A stretch of 64,000 nucleotides of DNA from NCBI RefSeq assembly GCF_011397635.1, contig NC_064758.1:15553013-15617012 (forward strand), written 5' to 3'. The first letter of the stretch is position 1. Each line of letters starts with the position of its first letter. Below, one piece after another: positions 11,549 through 23,959 of the stretch. The DNA is from Epinephelus fuscoguttatus. Taxonomy: Eukaryota; Chordata; Actinopteri; Perciformes; Serranidae. The translations under genes were made by a program, and so were the position numbers. The notes below the pieces were generated by a model. It was given only the letters and a program-made list of their open reading frames with translations. It was not told the origin of the DNA and did not search any database.

Positions 11549-14500
11549 TTACAGGGTGTCATCTGGAGGGCTGGAAGGATCTGCAAAAACCAGATGAAAG
11601 ATTCACCTCAGATAAATACTGTATTTAAGTGAATGGTTGCACAAAATGTGTTACGGCATTATAATTTAAAAAAATGCATTTTACACTTTGTTAACACAGC
11701 ACAATGTTTCTGAAAACAAAAAACACTCAAATTGCACAAAACTGGAATACTTATGGATAAATAGAGTCTGTAACACAGTGCTAACTGGCCTTCCAGCTAC
11801 TTACATTCACAAACGTAAGCCACTTCCAGGTACTTGAAAGTGCCGACACAGGGGTCTCCAAACACTGAGTTGCTTGCTTTGATACTGCAACTGTTTTTCC
11901 CATCACAGCTGTGGAGACAGAGCGGCATGAGTGAATACATGCATGATGCCTTTAACAGCCTTTAACCTGAAGTATGAGTTGACAAAAAGTGAGTAACTGT
12001 ACTTGTCAGAAACGATGCTGGTCGGCTGTGAGCAGTCGCTATTTTGGATCTGAGAGGCAGGCCGTTTGTAAGTGCATGTGGTCTGGTCGTGGCGTCCATA
12101 ATCAGTGCCGTAGACAGATATAACCTGCCCAGCATCTATCAAGAAGAGGAGGGAGAGTTGAAAGCAAAGATGAAAGAAAATGTAGCTTTGAGAGGCATGT
12201 GACCAAAGAAAAAAGTGAGATATTCAGATGAGCACTGAAGTGACATAAAAATAAAACAAAGCGAGTGGTTACGTGATCTTACCACAGTGCAGGTTTGCGA
12301 AAGAGTGCTCACATGTCACAAGGTGAACTGTCAAAATAACGTGACACACATCGATGCATTATTTACAACCAGTCGATGCATTTTGCGTCAGAAGGCACAC
12401 TTCTTCAAATCAGATCACACAAATAAAAACAGTTTAGTTTAAGTGTATCCTGCTGACTCACAGACTCCATGGGAACACAATACTTCCTGTTTGAATCAAC
12501 CAAGGCACTAAAAGCAGAGCCAAAAGCTTAAAACGTGGAAATATGTGAAGGGAAAATCACTGGAATCTGAATTTTCTACAATACATTATTTGACAGTATT
12601 AAGACACAGAACGTCCCATACCGTTAGACCGATCAGCCACATTAAAATCCACTGACAAGTGAAATTAATAACATTGATCATCTTGTCGGAATGCAATGTT
12701 CTGCTGGCAAACCTTGCATTTAAGCCATTTGAGACGCTCCACCCACCCAAAGATAGCACTCCCTGATGGCAGTGACCCCCTCCACAGGTCAATGCACCAC
12801 ACCACACTGCAAAAACTGCTCAGGAATGACCCGAGGATCACGACAAAGAGCTCAAGGTGTCGACCCGGCCTCCAAATTCCACTGATCCCAATCTCATCAG
12901 GCATCCAGCATCCTCGGGCCATTCCTTAGCCCAAGGTTGCTGGATGCTTTTTGCAGTGTGGCATGGCGCATTGTCCTGCTGGGGGTGAAACTGCCAGCGA
13001 CGAGTGCTGTTGCCATGAGGGGATGTAATTGGTCTACAACAATATTTCGGTGGGTGGTGCCAGTCAAGTGTCATCCACATAAACACCAGGACCCGAAGTT
13101 TCCCAGCAGAACATGACATTGTAACAAGATGATGACAATGTTATTCACTTTACCTGTCAGCACTTTTAATGATGTGGCTGATAGGTGTATTTCCTGCCTG
13201 CTTGAAAACCTTGACATGCTGGCAAGAAGAAGCTATATATTTGTAAATAAAGCAAGTGAAAACCAGGGAAAAAAATATTTTTGGCAGCTTTAGTTTCATG
13301 CAGACATGTGACTGACTTGCTGGGAGGCAGATGTACTTGATCTGTAGATATTTGGAGGTGCCTTTGCAGGGATCGGGTGATCCAAAGACATTCACGCTCA
13401 CTTCACACACCCTTTTTCCATCACACCTACAGGAAGAACACATAGGGCATGTTTCAAGCAGAATCACAGCCAAACACAGTGTTGTCACAATGCAAGAGAC
13501 TGATTCCTTCCTCATTCTGCAATGATACAAAGGCTGAAGAATACACGATACTTGAGAACAGGGAGTTTTGGTGTTATGCATCCAGCGAGTGTGTTTTACG
13601 ACCTGTGTACTTCTCAAGCATTGAATATGGAAGCAGTCAATGGCACCACAGCTGCTTGTAAAATGAATTGTGAAACAGATGTTTTTACTTATGTTGGGTC
13701 TGGTTGATTTATTTTTAAAAAAAAATTGAATTGAAGTCTCCTTTTAGCTACATTTAGAATGCATATAAATAAAATGCGGTATATCTTTATGATTGTACCT
13801 TCTCTTGAGGACGTCCACTGTGCCCTCTTGTGCGCAATCTGTATTGGTAAGCTGTGCCTGAGGTTTTCCCTCACTGCAGGTCTCACTGTCTGTGCGTCCA
13901 TACAGTGCTTCCTGCACACTGATCACTCCAGTATCTGTTACACAGCAAAGAATTAGAAGAATTAGTAGTCATCACTTAATCTTGAAATGTACTTAAACTA
14001 TATCATAGTAACTGATCCGCTGCTTCTGCTCACCCTAATCTACACATCAAAATGTTTTCATCATAATCCAGAAAAAAATCAACATGTTAAAGCTTTTTTT
14101 TTTAAATACCGTAACGCTGGTTGAATCAAAGATGTTAAAGTAAAAACAAAAAACACCTTAATGATCAAACAAGTGCTACCAGAATTTATGTAAGCACTGC
14201 TGAGGACAGGATATTTTAGGAAATAGAGGCATACCACAGCTCAGGCGCTGGACAGTCTCAACCTGACAGGTAAGAACTGTCTCTGTGGAAACAGCTAAAA
14301 ACAGAGATGAAAGTATTAGTTTAACACAACGGCACATATGTAGAAATGTATTCAAGAATCCTCACACACAGATATTTACCTGGACTTACGAGCACACAGG
14401 CTGCTGCCAGCACTGAAAAGCAAACAGCACACAAGAGATACAAAGGGACACTTTGGCTTCATTGGCAAGAGAACTTAATTTTACCAAATCATAATCTAAG

Positions 14501-14582
14501 ACTTCCTATATTTATATAAACATATCTTTTTATCATTATGCTAATCAGTATACTCACAGAGTGTGGTGCCGAGGCGAAGCAT
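11549..14582 (-). CDS. L-rhamnose-binding lectin, intact two-domain copy
   Basis: Minus-strand exons: 14558-14582, 14380-14412, 14235-14294, 13799-13934, 13317-13426, 12283-12327, 12003-12135, 11805-11908 and 11549-11580. They total 678 bases, or 225 residues plus stop. A signal peptide ([19 protein letters not shown]) precedes two SUEL-type lectin domains. Domain 1 has [25 protein letters not shown] and DPC. Domain 2 has ANLHC, DYGR, CDGKNSC, VFGDPC and [12 protein letters not shown] and DPC are the conserved motifs of the family, and cysteines are paired as expected. If the last GTAAGT donor is not used, translation stops at 11797-11799 after VCECK (217 residues). I prefer the nine-exon form because the final acceptor is conserved in all three local copies. 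Likely a secreted mucosal or egg lectin binding rhamnose/galactose. A Tc1-like fragment lies in intron 5. Confidence 0.92.
12585..13140 (-). mobile_element. Tc1/mariner-like element fragment, copy 2
   Basis: The minus strand contains [14 protein letters not shown], the signature around a catalytic Asp of Tc1-like transposases. A conserved non-coding-looking tail follows ([20 protein letters not shown] region). It is longer than the copy at 1031-1275. It sits wholly within intron 5 of the intact lectin gene, in the same orientation. It is interrupted by stops and frameshifts. Confidence 0.65.
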
Positions 14583-16133
14583 GGTTTAACAGGACTCAGT
14601 GGTCGGTGAGCAGTGAGAGTGATGGTGGGTGGGACACACACTGTATTTATTCATTTGGATCTGACGCAGTCTACGATTGTGCAAAACAAACCTGAACCTG
14701 ACTCCAGTGGCTCCTATTCAGCTGGATGCAATATCCAAAATGAGAATAACAGAACCCCCATGAGGGCCGCCAGACATCCAGTCTCAGAGCACAGACTGAA
14801 GAGGCCTGAGCACTCATATATTATTGTAAGCCTAATGAGTCCCATATTCGGGTTACACTATGTGTTACATGAAACTGTGTCAAGTTTTAAGTTAAGGCTC
14901 AAAAACACATATGTCAGGGAAAAGCCTGAGTGTGGGTTTGGTTTAATACAGGATCTATTCATGATGACAATGTGATCATCCATTCAATGCAAACAATCTA
15001 TACCATAAATAAATATGATTGTATAAGTGTGCACTATAGAGTTGAGTCATTTTGTTTGTTCTTACTTCAAAAAAAAATTAATTGAAAAAGTAATTAATTA
15101 AAAAAAATCTGTTTTTTGTTGTGTGCAATGCTATTTTTGTGTTGTGATTTTGTCAAAATATTGTACACTCTTATTAATCTTACTTATATTCTCCTATGAC
15201 TGTTTTTATTTGATCATTCCTGTGTTTTGTTTGTTTTTTTATTTCTTTGTGAAGCACTTTGGTCAAAATTTGTTTTTAAATGTGCTCTATAAATAAATCT
15301 GACTTGATTTAACTGAGTTTGGTATAATTATGACAAATAACATAAGCGCTGTAAATTGGATGTCTGTATCCGTCCATTCACACAGGAAAAGCACAGCACT
15401 GTAAATTACAGCATTTAATGATGGCTGGATTCCATTCAGCTGTTTCAGTTTCAGGGTCCTAGATTTGTCATGTCATGGCTTATTCAACACTTTAATAAAA
15501 CCGAGCCATTATTAATACCTGACATTTTAGTAACCACTGTATGTAAAACAGGGCTGGCCATGCTAGTGTATTACAATTGTTGAAATGTGAGGAAACAAAA
15601 CAATGGATGATTTGTTCCAGCTGTTGGAAAGATGAGAAGGGGTTTAACTTGGTAATGTTATTGTTTTAACTGAGAAAAACAAGAGGATGTTTCTAAAATT
15701 TTAACTGGAAATCAAAGTGCTGATGTAAAATTTTAGAAGTCTGACTTGGGGCCAAGAGAAGAACTTAGCTTTGTTTTGATTTACAATAACTGCAGAACAC
15801 AATCAGATGCAGGCAATAATCTCCTTTTAGAAAATGATTCAAAATAGCCAAAATGTATAAAGCTTGACATTGATACAGAGGTGATAATAGACGCAACCAA
15901 ACTGACAATCAATGTACTCTAAAGGGAGGATGTAATGGGAGAATAAGACAGGCCCCAGGTTTGACCCTAGAGGAACTCCAGGGAGAGTCAGAGAAGCTCG
16001 AGCAGATAGCAATGAATAAACTGGTTATTAGGTTAATAGGACCATTCAATATCCAAAGCCATTTCCTTATAATTCCCAATAAAATATTACAATCTATTGT
16101 ACTGTGTTGTATTGAAAGAGGTGCTTAAATCTC
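14583..16133. other. Lectin upstream region and intergenic DNA
   Basis: The minus strand at about 14639-14650 has an AATAAATAC stretch that could serve as a weak TATA element for the intact lectin gene. At about 15225-15315 there is a LINE/SINE-type 3' tail (GTGAAGCACTTTGGTCAAAA, then GCTCTATAAATAAATCTGAC). I see no gene. The open frame at 14613-14975 has no recognisable domain. Confidence 0.4.
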
Positions 16134-16141
16134 GAAGACTG

Positions 16142-16708
16142 CAGAAGTGGGGGATTCGACTCATGACTTGACTCAAGTCAGACTCACACTGATAAAAGGC
16201 TCAACTTTGATTTGGTATTCATGGCTAGAGACTTGCCTGAGACTTGAGACAGATGACTTGAAAGGACTTGACTTTTTCTAGACATTGAGAAGTTATGTTT
16301 CTTTTTTTTAAAATGAGTGGGTGATTTCTAGTGTTAAGGCGTGCAAACCTGCCAGATAAGCAGAGGCCAAGGCACAAGGCAGCTATCACGGAGGGGGCAG
16401 GTCCAAAAATAATACAATTTAGATTCAATGATAATGTTGTCGATGAAGGTAGTAAGAACAGAACAGCAGTATGCAAAGTCTATAGCTCAAAAATCACATG
16501 ACCACCACAACTTCTAACTTCATCTGTCACTACACAAAGAAAAAGGTGTGTGTGTGTCTTCTTAGCTAACAAAGAAAGCTAATGTGTGAATTGACTAGAA
16601 AGCTAACATTTGACCAGATCATTAGAACTTTATATGACTTGACTTGATACTTGCTTGACTTCTCACTTGAGACTTGTGTCTTGAACATGTGGCTTTCTCA
16701 CACCTCTG
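16142..16708. mobile_element. hAT-type MITE with 8-bp target duplication
   Basis: The ends are CAGAAGTGGG and CACACCTCTG. They are flanked by GAAGACTG (16134-16141) and CAAGACTG (16709-16716), matching at 7 of 8 bases, as expected for hAT insertion. The interior is made of ACTTGACTT/GACTTGAGAC repeats, with no transposase. Confidence 0.65.
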
Positions 16709-17859
16709 CAAGACTGATACACCTTTTAATAGAATGAACATCAGGACACCATGATACAGGAAAGGACTTGGTTTTAGAGACAGATCTGTGCTTCAGAGGG
16801 ACTGAAATATCCATAGCAGACTGGTAAGCATTATTTAAGCCAATTATGCTTTCTTAAAAATGTGAAAGTGCAGTGCACCTCTTGGCCAGAAGGCTTGAGT
16901 ACAAGAAATCAACCAATTTTAATGAGCTTGCACATAGACGGTGCGAGCGCAGAGTCATGTGCAGGACTTGTTTTGGAAAACGTGAGAGGCTGAGTGGGAG
17001 TAGGAAAAACAACCTCAGGAGTACAGATTTCACAATGTTCTTGTCATGTTGACTGGAGACAATTGGCACAAATATTATCCAAAGAGAGAATAAACGTGAC
17101 CATCAATAATGTTCTGCTGGCAACTGTCTGGGGGAGAGGCATGTGAGGAGTTGGTTTGCAATAATGTGTCCAAAAAAAAAAGGATCTTGGTGTAGGTTTT
17201 CTAGGTGTAACTTTATTGGGCCAGACATGGGAAATCCTGGTTAGCCAAAAAGAGTATCAAAAACATTGATTTTTTGAGTTGGTTTAAAAAGTACTGAAGC
17301 TGCAGGATAAAAAAAAGTCCCTATTTCAAACAGAGAATGAAAGACCTCATTCAGAACAATATTTTTTATTGCCTTTGGTAATCAGTAGGACTTTTCCTCA
17401 GTAGACTCACATTATATAAACACACCTTTGAGTAAAAGTCACCAAACGGTTTTTCACCAGTTTGTTATTCACTAAACTTGCCATGAGTGATCCTGGATAA
17501 TCCTGTGTTTTCCAGGCAGCTATCAGCATTCACAAGTCAGTCACATGTAGCTATCATCAACAGATCAAAGGTTCAGTATTAATTATGATATTTAGTTTTA
17601 TTTATGTAAATGTTTTATAAGAACTCTAGACGCTGCTGGATTTTTGTTACACGGCTAAAGTGAAATAAATGTTGTTCACTATTGGCTGTAACACGAAAAT
17701 TTGTGAACAAGAAGCAGGTGCCATACTGCTTCCTGTATTGCAGAAACAGAGGCTGAAATGAGATCAAATGGTAAAAATAAGCATTGCTGACAAGATGAAT
17801 CAAGTTTCTGTTACTGTGTTGCATATTTCCCAGTTCAGATGTTTTCAACATATTTTAGC

Positions 17860-18900
17860 TTAGCCTTTACCTGTAGTTGACCTTTAGCTAACCTCCACCC
17901 CTTTGCGATGGTCTGGTAACTAACTGCACTCCCTGAAGAAATATTATCATATATTTGGAAAAATGAAACAGTGACTCCGGAGAGAAGCAGACAGAGGGGT
18001 CTACAGCATGTGTTTGAAGGATATATCCAGGATATCAAACTGACTTGGCAGCAAAAACAGGTTAAAAAGACAGCCAGTTAGAAGCTAAAGCCGAACTATA
18101 GGCTACAGATCACAGTTTAAAAGTGAACCACCACATCACTGCTGATCGCCACAGAAGACAATAAATATAAAGGGAAACTTTGCTGATATTGAACCAGCTG
18201 TGTGGCATCGCAGTGTGTGCAGATAAACGGTGTTTAGCTTCGCCTCTGTGCCGCTGCCAGCACCCAGACCTCCGCTGCAAGACGGGCAGGGACCTCTGGG
18301 GAAGTCAAACCATGTTCATCTGCACACAATGTAATGACACACAGCTGGTTGAATATCAGTAAAGTTTCCCTGCTTCCCTTCACAGCAGGGTCGGTCTTTT
18401 TTTCACTGTTATAATCATTAAAAAGCAAAAGCGGCATGTGTATACATACAGTAGGCTATATCTTCAGTAGCTAGCTAGCTAACCCTACACTTTTCAGGGT
18501 TTGATTTTGGTTTTGGAACAGGGAAGAATCTTTCAACCTCTCCAGGTACTAATGAGTATCATTAATACATGATGTGCCCCAGGCACAACATTTAGCTCCA
18601 AATCCACAAAACCAGCCTGAAAATGAAGGAAATCTGCAACGATTGTATTACGGTCAATGGAGCGCAGCTGTGTTGTTGTCAGACACTGGTCTGAGCCGGC
18701 CCGATCCAACGTTATGATTAGCCAGTCAGACCTCCAAATTGTTTCCTGTGTCAAAACGGCCAAGCTCACATTACATCACCAATCAGCAGGAGCGTTTATT
18801 TGTCCAGTGCGGCGCAGAGCATTTTGGCAATTTTGGGTTTTCTACCTCTTGAGTAAATGCCATAGCTCCTTTGACTGTTTTCTCTAATCATGTAGCACCA
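17860..18900. repeat. Foldback-type repeat region
   Basis: About 18183-18230 (TTGAACCAGCTGTGTG, then GTGTGCAGATAAACGGT) is mirrored by 18312-18358. This gives an imperfect inverted repeat of roughly 45 bases around a CpG-rich loop. Surrounding sequence looks like a decayed transposon, with repeated TAGCTAAC blocks near 18470. No convincing coding sequence is present. Confidence 0.45.
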
Positions 18901-20600
18901 ATTTTCAAAAGTATTTGTGTCTTTCTTCAGCAGAGACAGTCTAGTTTTATGAAAAGACTTCTTTAAGCATGTGTGTACCAGTTAAAGTCAGTCAAGTTTG
19001 AGGTTTGAAAGATTTGTGACAGTTCAGCTGATGGTTGTTGTACAGATGAAAAGTAAGGCTAATGATTTTCTATATTTTCGTATTGTTGACAAATGCCATG
19101 AAAAGACAAAAAGTAACAGTGAATTTAAAGTATTGACACAGTCTCCAAAGCTAGATGTTATTTCTATGTGGCACAGAACTTCATTGTTGTTGGTCTATTG
19201 AAAGGATTTGTTAACAATATGGAGAATATAGAAAATCACCAGCCTTACGCTGAGGTCAGAGGTCGCCAACTGAGGTGTCGGAGTGACTTGGCCACATTGT
19301 CTATATTAACTCTTTTGTGTATGGAGAAACATTGTGAAGAACAACATAAGAAGATGGAAAATGTTTGAAAAGGTGATAAAATCTGTCTTTATCACCTATT
19401 TGAAACTTTGCTTTAAATTAATGATTATCTATGACACTATATTGCGTTTCATTCATAATAAATGAACTTTTTCACAGAGCCAAATGTATGTGATTTTAAT
19501 ATACTTAACCATCATGTGTGGAAATTGTTTACATTAGACATGGTTGACATCAGGTTTAGTGAGTCCTCTTGAAATTACTACCATTTCAACTATGAAAACT
19601 ATTTGCTTCCCGGTCCACACACCTGATTCCCACCACCTGGAACTTGCCTATATGCACTTCACAAATGAGTGCTCCACCCTGTGTTCAGATTCAGAACTGC
19701 ATGTGTATATTTATATTTACCTTGTATTTAGATAAGGATAAAATAAACAAACAAAAACTACATTATAGCTCCAACAGCAGTGTTTGACATTGATTGTACC
19801 CACAGCAGTTGAACGACAGCTTCTGTTGGGCTACGGCAACACTACTTGCACAAACTACATGCAGAACTGCAGTACCCTGTAATACCAGAACCAGTAGTAA
19901 TAATAATGGCAATTAGTCTAGTCTTGTTTTGATTATGATTACATTTGATCACCATCATTGTGGATGCCAGTGGAGGGTTACCTTTCATAGCATGACAACA
20001 TATTTTAATTCTACTTTCCAGGTAAAGTCTAATTCTTAGGTTGTTAGTCCTGGATCTTAATTTAAGAAAAGTTTATGGCTGGTGTTTGTTGGAGGAAGAG
20101 CCAGTCAGGACACTGATGACTGTCCTCACTCCATTATAGTTAGATGGAGGTGTGCTGCAGAGGAGGAGGGAGTGACATACACATCACTTGTTTGAGTTTG
20201 ACATCAGATCCATCATCTTCTAAAAACTGCCTCTCTCCTTCCTGTACTCCATAACAACAGTGAACATCACTCTGTGTAAATCCACATAAACCTGTACACT
20301 TGTGTACCCCGTACTGTAAGCAGGGCTACTTTACAATATACGCACTGTTGTACACACATATACAGTGATGTGGATCACTGCTAGACACCATTCAGATGCA
20401 GCTGCCGGTGTTCTGGAGGAGAGACCATGCAGCCGTCTAGTTGAGGTCAGGATGTGACATTTAAACCATTCCACAACCGGAAACCATGGATTACCAAAAC
20501 CATCCGATCAGAAGGTGCAAAAGAGGGCATGTACTACAACCAAAGGACTAACATCTCACATATATGGCATCATGAACGACAACTTACCTGGCTATGATAA
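18901..20600. other. Intergenic DNA, no gene seen
   Basis: AT-rich sequence with scattered stops in all frames and no splice-consistent exons or recognisable peptides. Confidence 0.5.
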
Positions 20601-20604
20601 AATA

Positions 20605-20805
20605 TCCACATAAGGAAAATGGGGAAAAGATCTAGGTTCTGTTTTTAATGAGGAGCACTGGCATCAACTATTGGAACAGGCACAGGCTGTATTAATCTCC
20701 CCAAAACATAGGCAAATCCAATTTAATATATTTCACAGAACATATCATACCCCCTCCAGGTTAGGTTTAGTTTTAGAACATCCTCTCTGTTTATATATTT
20801 AAGGA
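20605..20805 (+). mobile_element. L1-type LINE ORF2 C-terminal fragment
   Basis: One frame reads KWGKDLGSVFNEEHW followed by QFNIFHRTYHTPSRLGL. This is the characteristic L1 C-terminal block (KW..DLG...E.W, HRTY.TP..L). Stops bracket it and no RT motifs remain. Confidence 0.75.
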
Positions 20806-21672
20806 ATAGTATCCTTATATTTGATTAAATTAATTAATAATTTCTTTTTGTTTGTTTGTTCCAAAGCAAAAACACAAATGTAACCCACAGTTATTTACAA
20901 ACTACGTAATTTGCAGATCCTCATGTTGTTATCATCTGTACCCTTCCAGTGTTGTAAAGTGTTATATGATCATTTTGAGATGAATAAGGTCAAGTTTATA
21001 AAATGCTGCAACACTCATCTTCCCCCAAACCTGCAGCGTTGTTGCTCAGTAATGCTCATAATGTACCCTGTAATAACAGAATAGTTATCCAGTAGTTAGA
21101 AAAATGTATCAGAATCAGATTGAGTGTGAATTAAATTGGGAAGAATTATGTGGTAAATGCATGGAGGTCATCCAAAGCATTCCAGATTTAATTTCTATCA
21201 ACATGTAATATTATTAGATATAAAACTTAGTGTAAATTTACCAAATTATTTAAAACCACGTAGTTAAAAGTTACCCTTGTGACAGTAACTGCCTTTAAGT
21301 CCGGTGTAGTCAAACACACTGAATCATAACCTGCACAATATTTATTTTATCTAAAAGATGTTATAAACTGTCCATGTCTGAATAAAAATGAAATATTCTG
21401 ATATTGTTTAGAAAATAAAGAAATACCTTTAAAAGTTTGTCTGGTATTTATTGCATTTTATACAACAGTTAGTTCCGGCCCTGCAATCTGGTCGAGAGAC
21501 AGTAAAACCGTGATGATACTGGAGTACAACATCACTGTTATTTCACTGTGTATGTATCACTCCGCCTCACAGCTGATTGCAATCAACAATCAAATCAAAA
21601 CTGACAGTGTCAGTTGGGTCAGCAGTTGCGTTGTAGGCTAATTAATTCATCCACTGTCAAACAGCCAAAAAT

Positions 21673-21947
21673 ATGGATTTATTTCCTAAAATAAGTTTTG
21701 AATTGAACTATGAATGGTCATCAGAGGAAGATGAGGGAGAGGAGAAGCTGAATCCATCTGAGCACACATCCAGGTTTGTCAGTGTTTCATCAGTGGAGTT
21801 CAATGACTTGGAGAAAAGCAACATACTGTCAGATCAGAAGGCAGAGTCGGATGTGCCTGTGAAGCGACAGTCCACCATGCAGTCACCAGAGACTTATTTC
21901 ACCAGCTGCACAATTAACGGAAACGTGCAGATAAATGTGTATAAAGA
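21673..21947 (+). CDS. Orphan putative first coding exon, acidic Ser-rich
   Basis: An ATG in fair context (AAAATATGG) opens a frame that is acidic and serine-rich, with a WSSEEDEGEE patch. It finishes with a hydrophobic CTINGNVQINVYK segment. It runs into a consensus donor (AAAGA|GTAAGT) at 21948, giving about 91 complete codons plus 2 bases. I cannot identify a downstream partner exon in the window and do not recognise the family. It may be the first exon of a longer gene, a transposon-derived exon, or chance. Confidence 0.3.
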
Positions 21948-22261
21948 GTAAGTGCCTGGCGCACCATGTCTGCGTTACATAGCAACGGTGACAGCGGAGT
22001 CCTGAGGGAAATATTTTTGTTGGTGAAAGACAAATAAAATGCTTAAATTATCTATTTTGTCCTCATTTTTCAACATTTAACACTTAATCAGCCTTGCTTA
22101 TTTAACTGTTGAACTGTTGTATAAAAGCAATATCACATGAGAGGGAGTGATGTTGTACTGTGATATTGTCACGGCTGTGATTTGGTCATAGGCACGAGGC
22201 CACAGGCCGAGTGCCGAAGACAATCATTTACTTAATCAATTAAGTAGCGTACAAGTCAGGA

Positions 22262-22700
22262 ACTAAACATACAGCATCCACGCTGACAGTGGTTTAGTGA
22301 TCTGCTGTGGTGTTGGGTCTTCCTGGGATGATTGACATTCACTCTCAATTGCCCCAGGAGTGCCAAAACCTCAGAGGATTAATACTTTTGAACTCAGCTA
22401 TACATGGAATGATATCATAAACAATTAAACAGTTTTCAAGAAGGTTCCAGTAATAAGAATAATTTACAAATGCAAAGTTAACGTTATGTAAGCACCACTC
22501 TATGTCATTACTGGTACTTTGTAGTCTTAGTGAAGGGATTACTTACATAGCTCACTGTATCAAAGGCACCCATTGCTCTCTATCTGGTCCTGTAGTCAAA
22601 AGTCCTTCCCATCTGGTCAATTAGTCATCCATCCTTCTCATCTGGCCCTGTAGTCATTTGTCCTTCTCATCTGGTCCTGTCTGCCATGTTGCTGCTTCCT
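22262..22700 (-). pseudogene. Decayed duplicate of the 23.0-23.5 kb exon pair
   Basis: It matches the intact-looking pair about 800 bases downstream in coordinate. The first exon (22547-22700) keeps the poly-pyrimidine acceptor and the TAT|GTAAGT donor. It has about 52 extra bases made of CTCATCTGGTCCTGT-type repeats and contains an in-frame TGA. The second exon keeps EVLALLGQL and NHPRKTQHHSRSLNH but has lost its acceptor. Confidence 0.5.
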
Positions 22701-23001
22701 CTGTTGGGGGGGGGGGGGGTCTGTTAGACCTCTCATTACCTATGTAAAAGAGACTTAGAGACTTTTAGAGAATTTCTGTTAGTAATAATTACCTTCTCTC
22801 TGTTTAATTACATTGTGGCATACAATGCAGGAAATAAACATACAACATACACAAACATACTGCGTACAGATGCAAAAAGGCGCTGGCAGCTTCCTGTGTG
22901 TGTGTTTGTTGGCGTGTGTGAGGAGTGTCACGAATCCACCAGCACAGAAGAAGCAGACACAAACAGCGTCCTCTGGGCTGGCAGGGACGGGGCGCTCCTC
23001 A

Positions 23002-23470
23002 TTATTGTGTCTGGTGGGTGAAGAGGTTGGTGTCCTGGGTCCAGGTGGAGGGGCAGGGATGTCCTGGACTCACTCGAGTGCTTGAGTGGTTCAGTGGTCT
23101 GCTGTGGTGTTGGGTCTCCCTGGGGTGATTGATGTCCAGTCTCAATTGCCCCAGGAGTGCCAAAACCTCAGGAGTCCTGTCCTATGACACAGAAACACAA
23201 GTAATGAATACTTTTGAACTCAACTATACATAGAATGATATTATAAACAATGGAATAATATTCAAGAAGGCTCCTGTAATTAGAAAAAAATCACTTAAGA
23301 TAACATTACCTTAGCACCACTTTATGTCACTACTGGTACTTTGTAGTCTTAGTGAGAGGATTACTTACATAGCTCAATGAATCAAAGGCGCCCATTGCTC
23401 TCCATCTGGTCCTGTCATCATCTGTCCTTCTCATCTGGTCCTGTCTTCGTCTTCCACGTTGCTGCTTCTT
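23002..23470 (-). CDS. Two phase-0 exons of an unrecognised basic protein (partial)
   Basis: Exon A, 23369-23470, is 34 codons behind a CCCCCCCCACACAG acceptor, with a TAT|GTAAGT donor. It reads KKQQRGRRRQDQMRRTDDDR, then TRWRAMGAFDSLSY. Exon B, 23002-23181, follows a GTGTCATAG acceptor and has 59 codons and a TAA. It includes TPEVLALLGQLRLDINHP. Both borders are phase 0, so the two join in one frame. The first part is strongly basic, the second Pro/His/Ser-rich. No upstream exon is identified. The pair lies downstream of the acidic repeat gene on the same strand and could be its alternative 3' end, a separate gene, or a transposon-derived gene. It is duplicated (decayed) at 22262-22700. Confidence 0.35.
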
Positions 23471-23654
23471 CTGTGTGTGGGGGGGGTCTGTTACACCTAT
23501 CAATACCTAAGTAAAAGAGACTTGGAGACTTTTCTTTATGTTAGTAATTATGCTAACCTCTGTTTATTACAGCCACCTACACCTAACTGAAAACACGTAA
23601 CAGTGCAACAGAGTGAGCAAAATAAACATTCTGATATTGTTATGAGACTTTTTT

Positions 23655-23830
23655 TTCTTTTTTTTTTTTTAAGATTATTTTTTGGGGCTTTTGCCTTTAA
23701 TTGACAAGAGAGAGTGAAATGGAGGAGTGAGAGAGAGCGGAGGATGACATGCAGCAAATGGTTGCGAACTGGAGTCGAACCTGTGACTGCTGCAGCGAGG
23801 CATCACCTCTGTACTATGCTACGTTGTCAA
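23655..23830 (-). mobile_element. tRNA-derived SINE, second copy
   Basis: The minus strand has GGTTCGACTCCAGTT (B-box) followed by TTTGCTGCATGTCATCC, the same body as the SINE at 4612-4818. The tail runs into T-rich sequence. Confidence 0.65.
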
Positions 23831-23885
23831 TTAGTACTTACCTTTGTCAGGTATGAAGAAAAGTACCTAACAGTATAACGTGTAT

Positions 23886-23955
23886 TAACTGTTAACTTAC
23901 CACTAGTGCATGAATATGAAAATGTAAAATGTAAATAAAATAGCCCTGGTGCAAG
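23886..23955 (-). repeat. Displaced copy of the acidic gene's 3' flank
   Basis: The block TGTAAAATGTAAATAAAATA followed by GCCCTGGTGCAAG matches 25210-25245 and, in part, 25385-25405. It is the outermost of three tandem copies of the region just downstream of the acidic repeat gene. A LINE fragment separates it from the other two. Confidence 0.6.
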
Positions 23956-23959
23956 CCTT

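Noticed and set aside
13331..13661. Plus-strand open frames across the intact lectin
   Set aside because: Antisense shadows of lectin exon 5 and adjacent intron.
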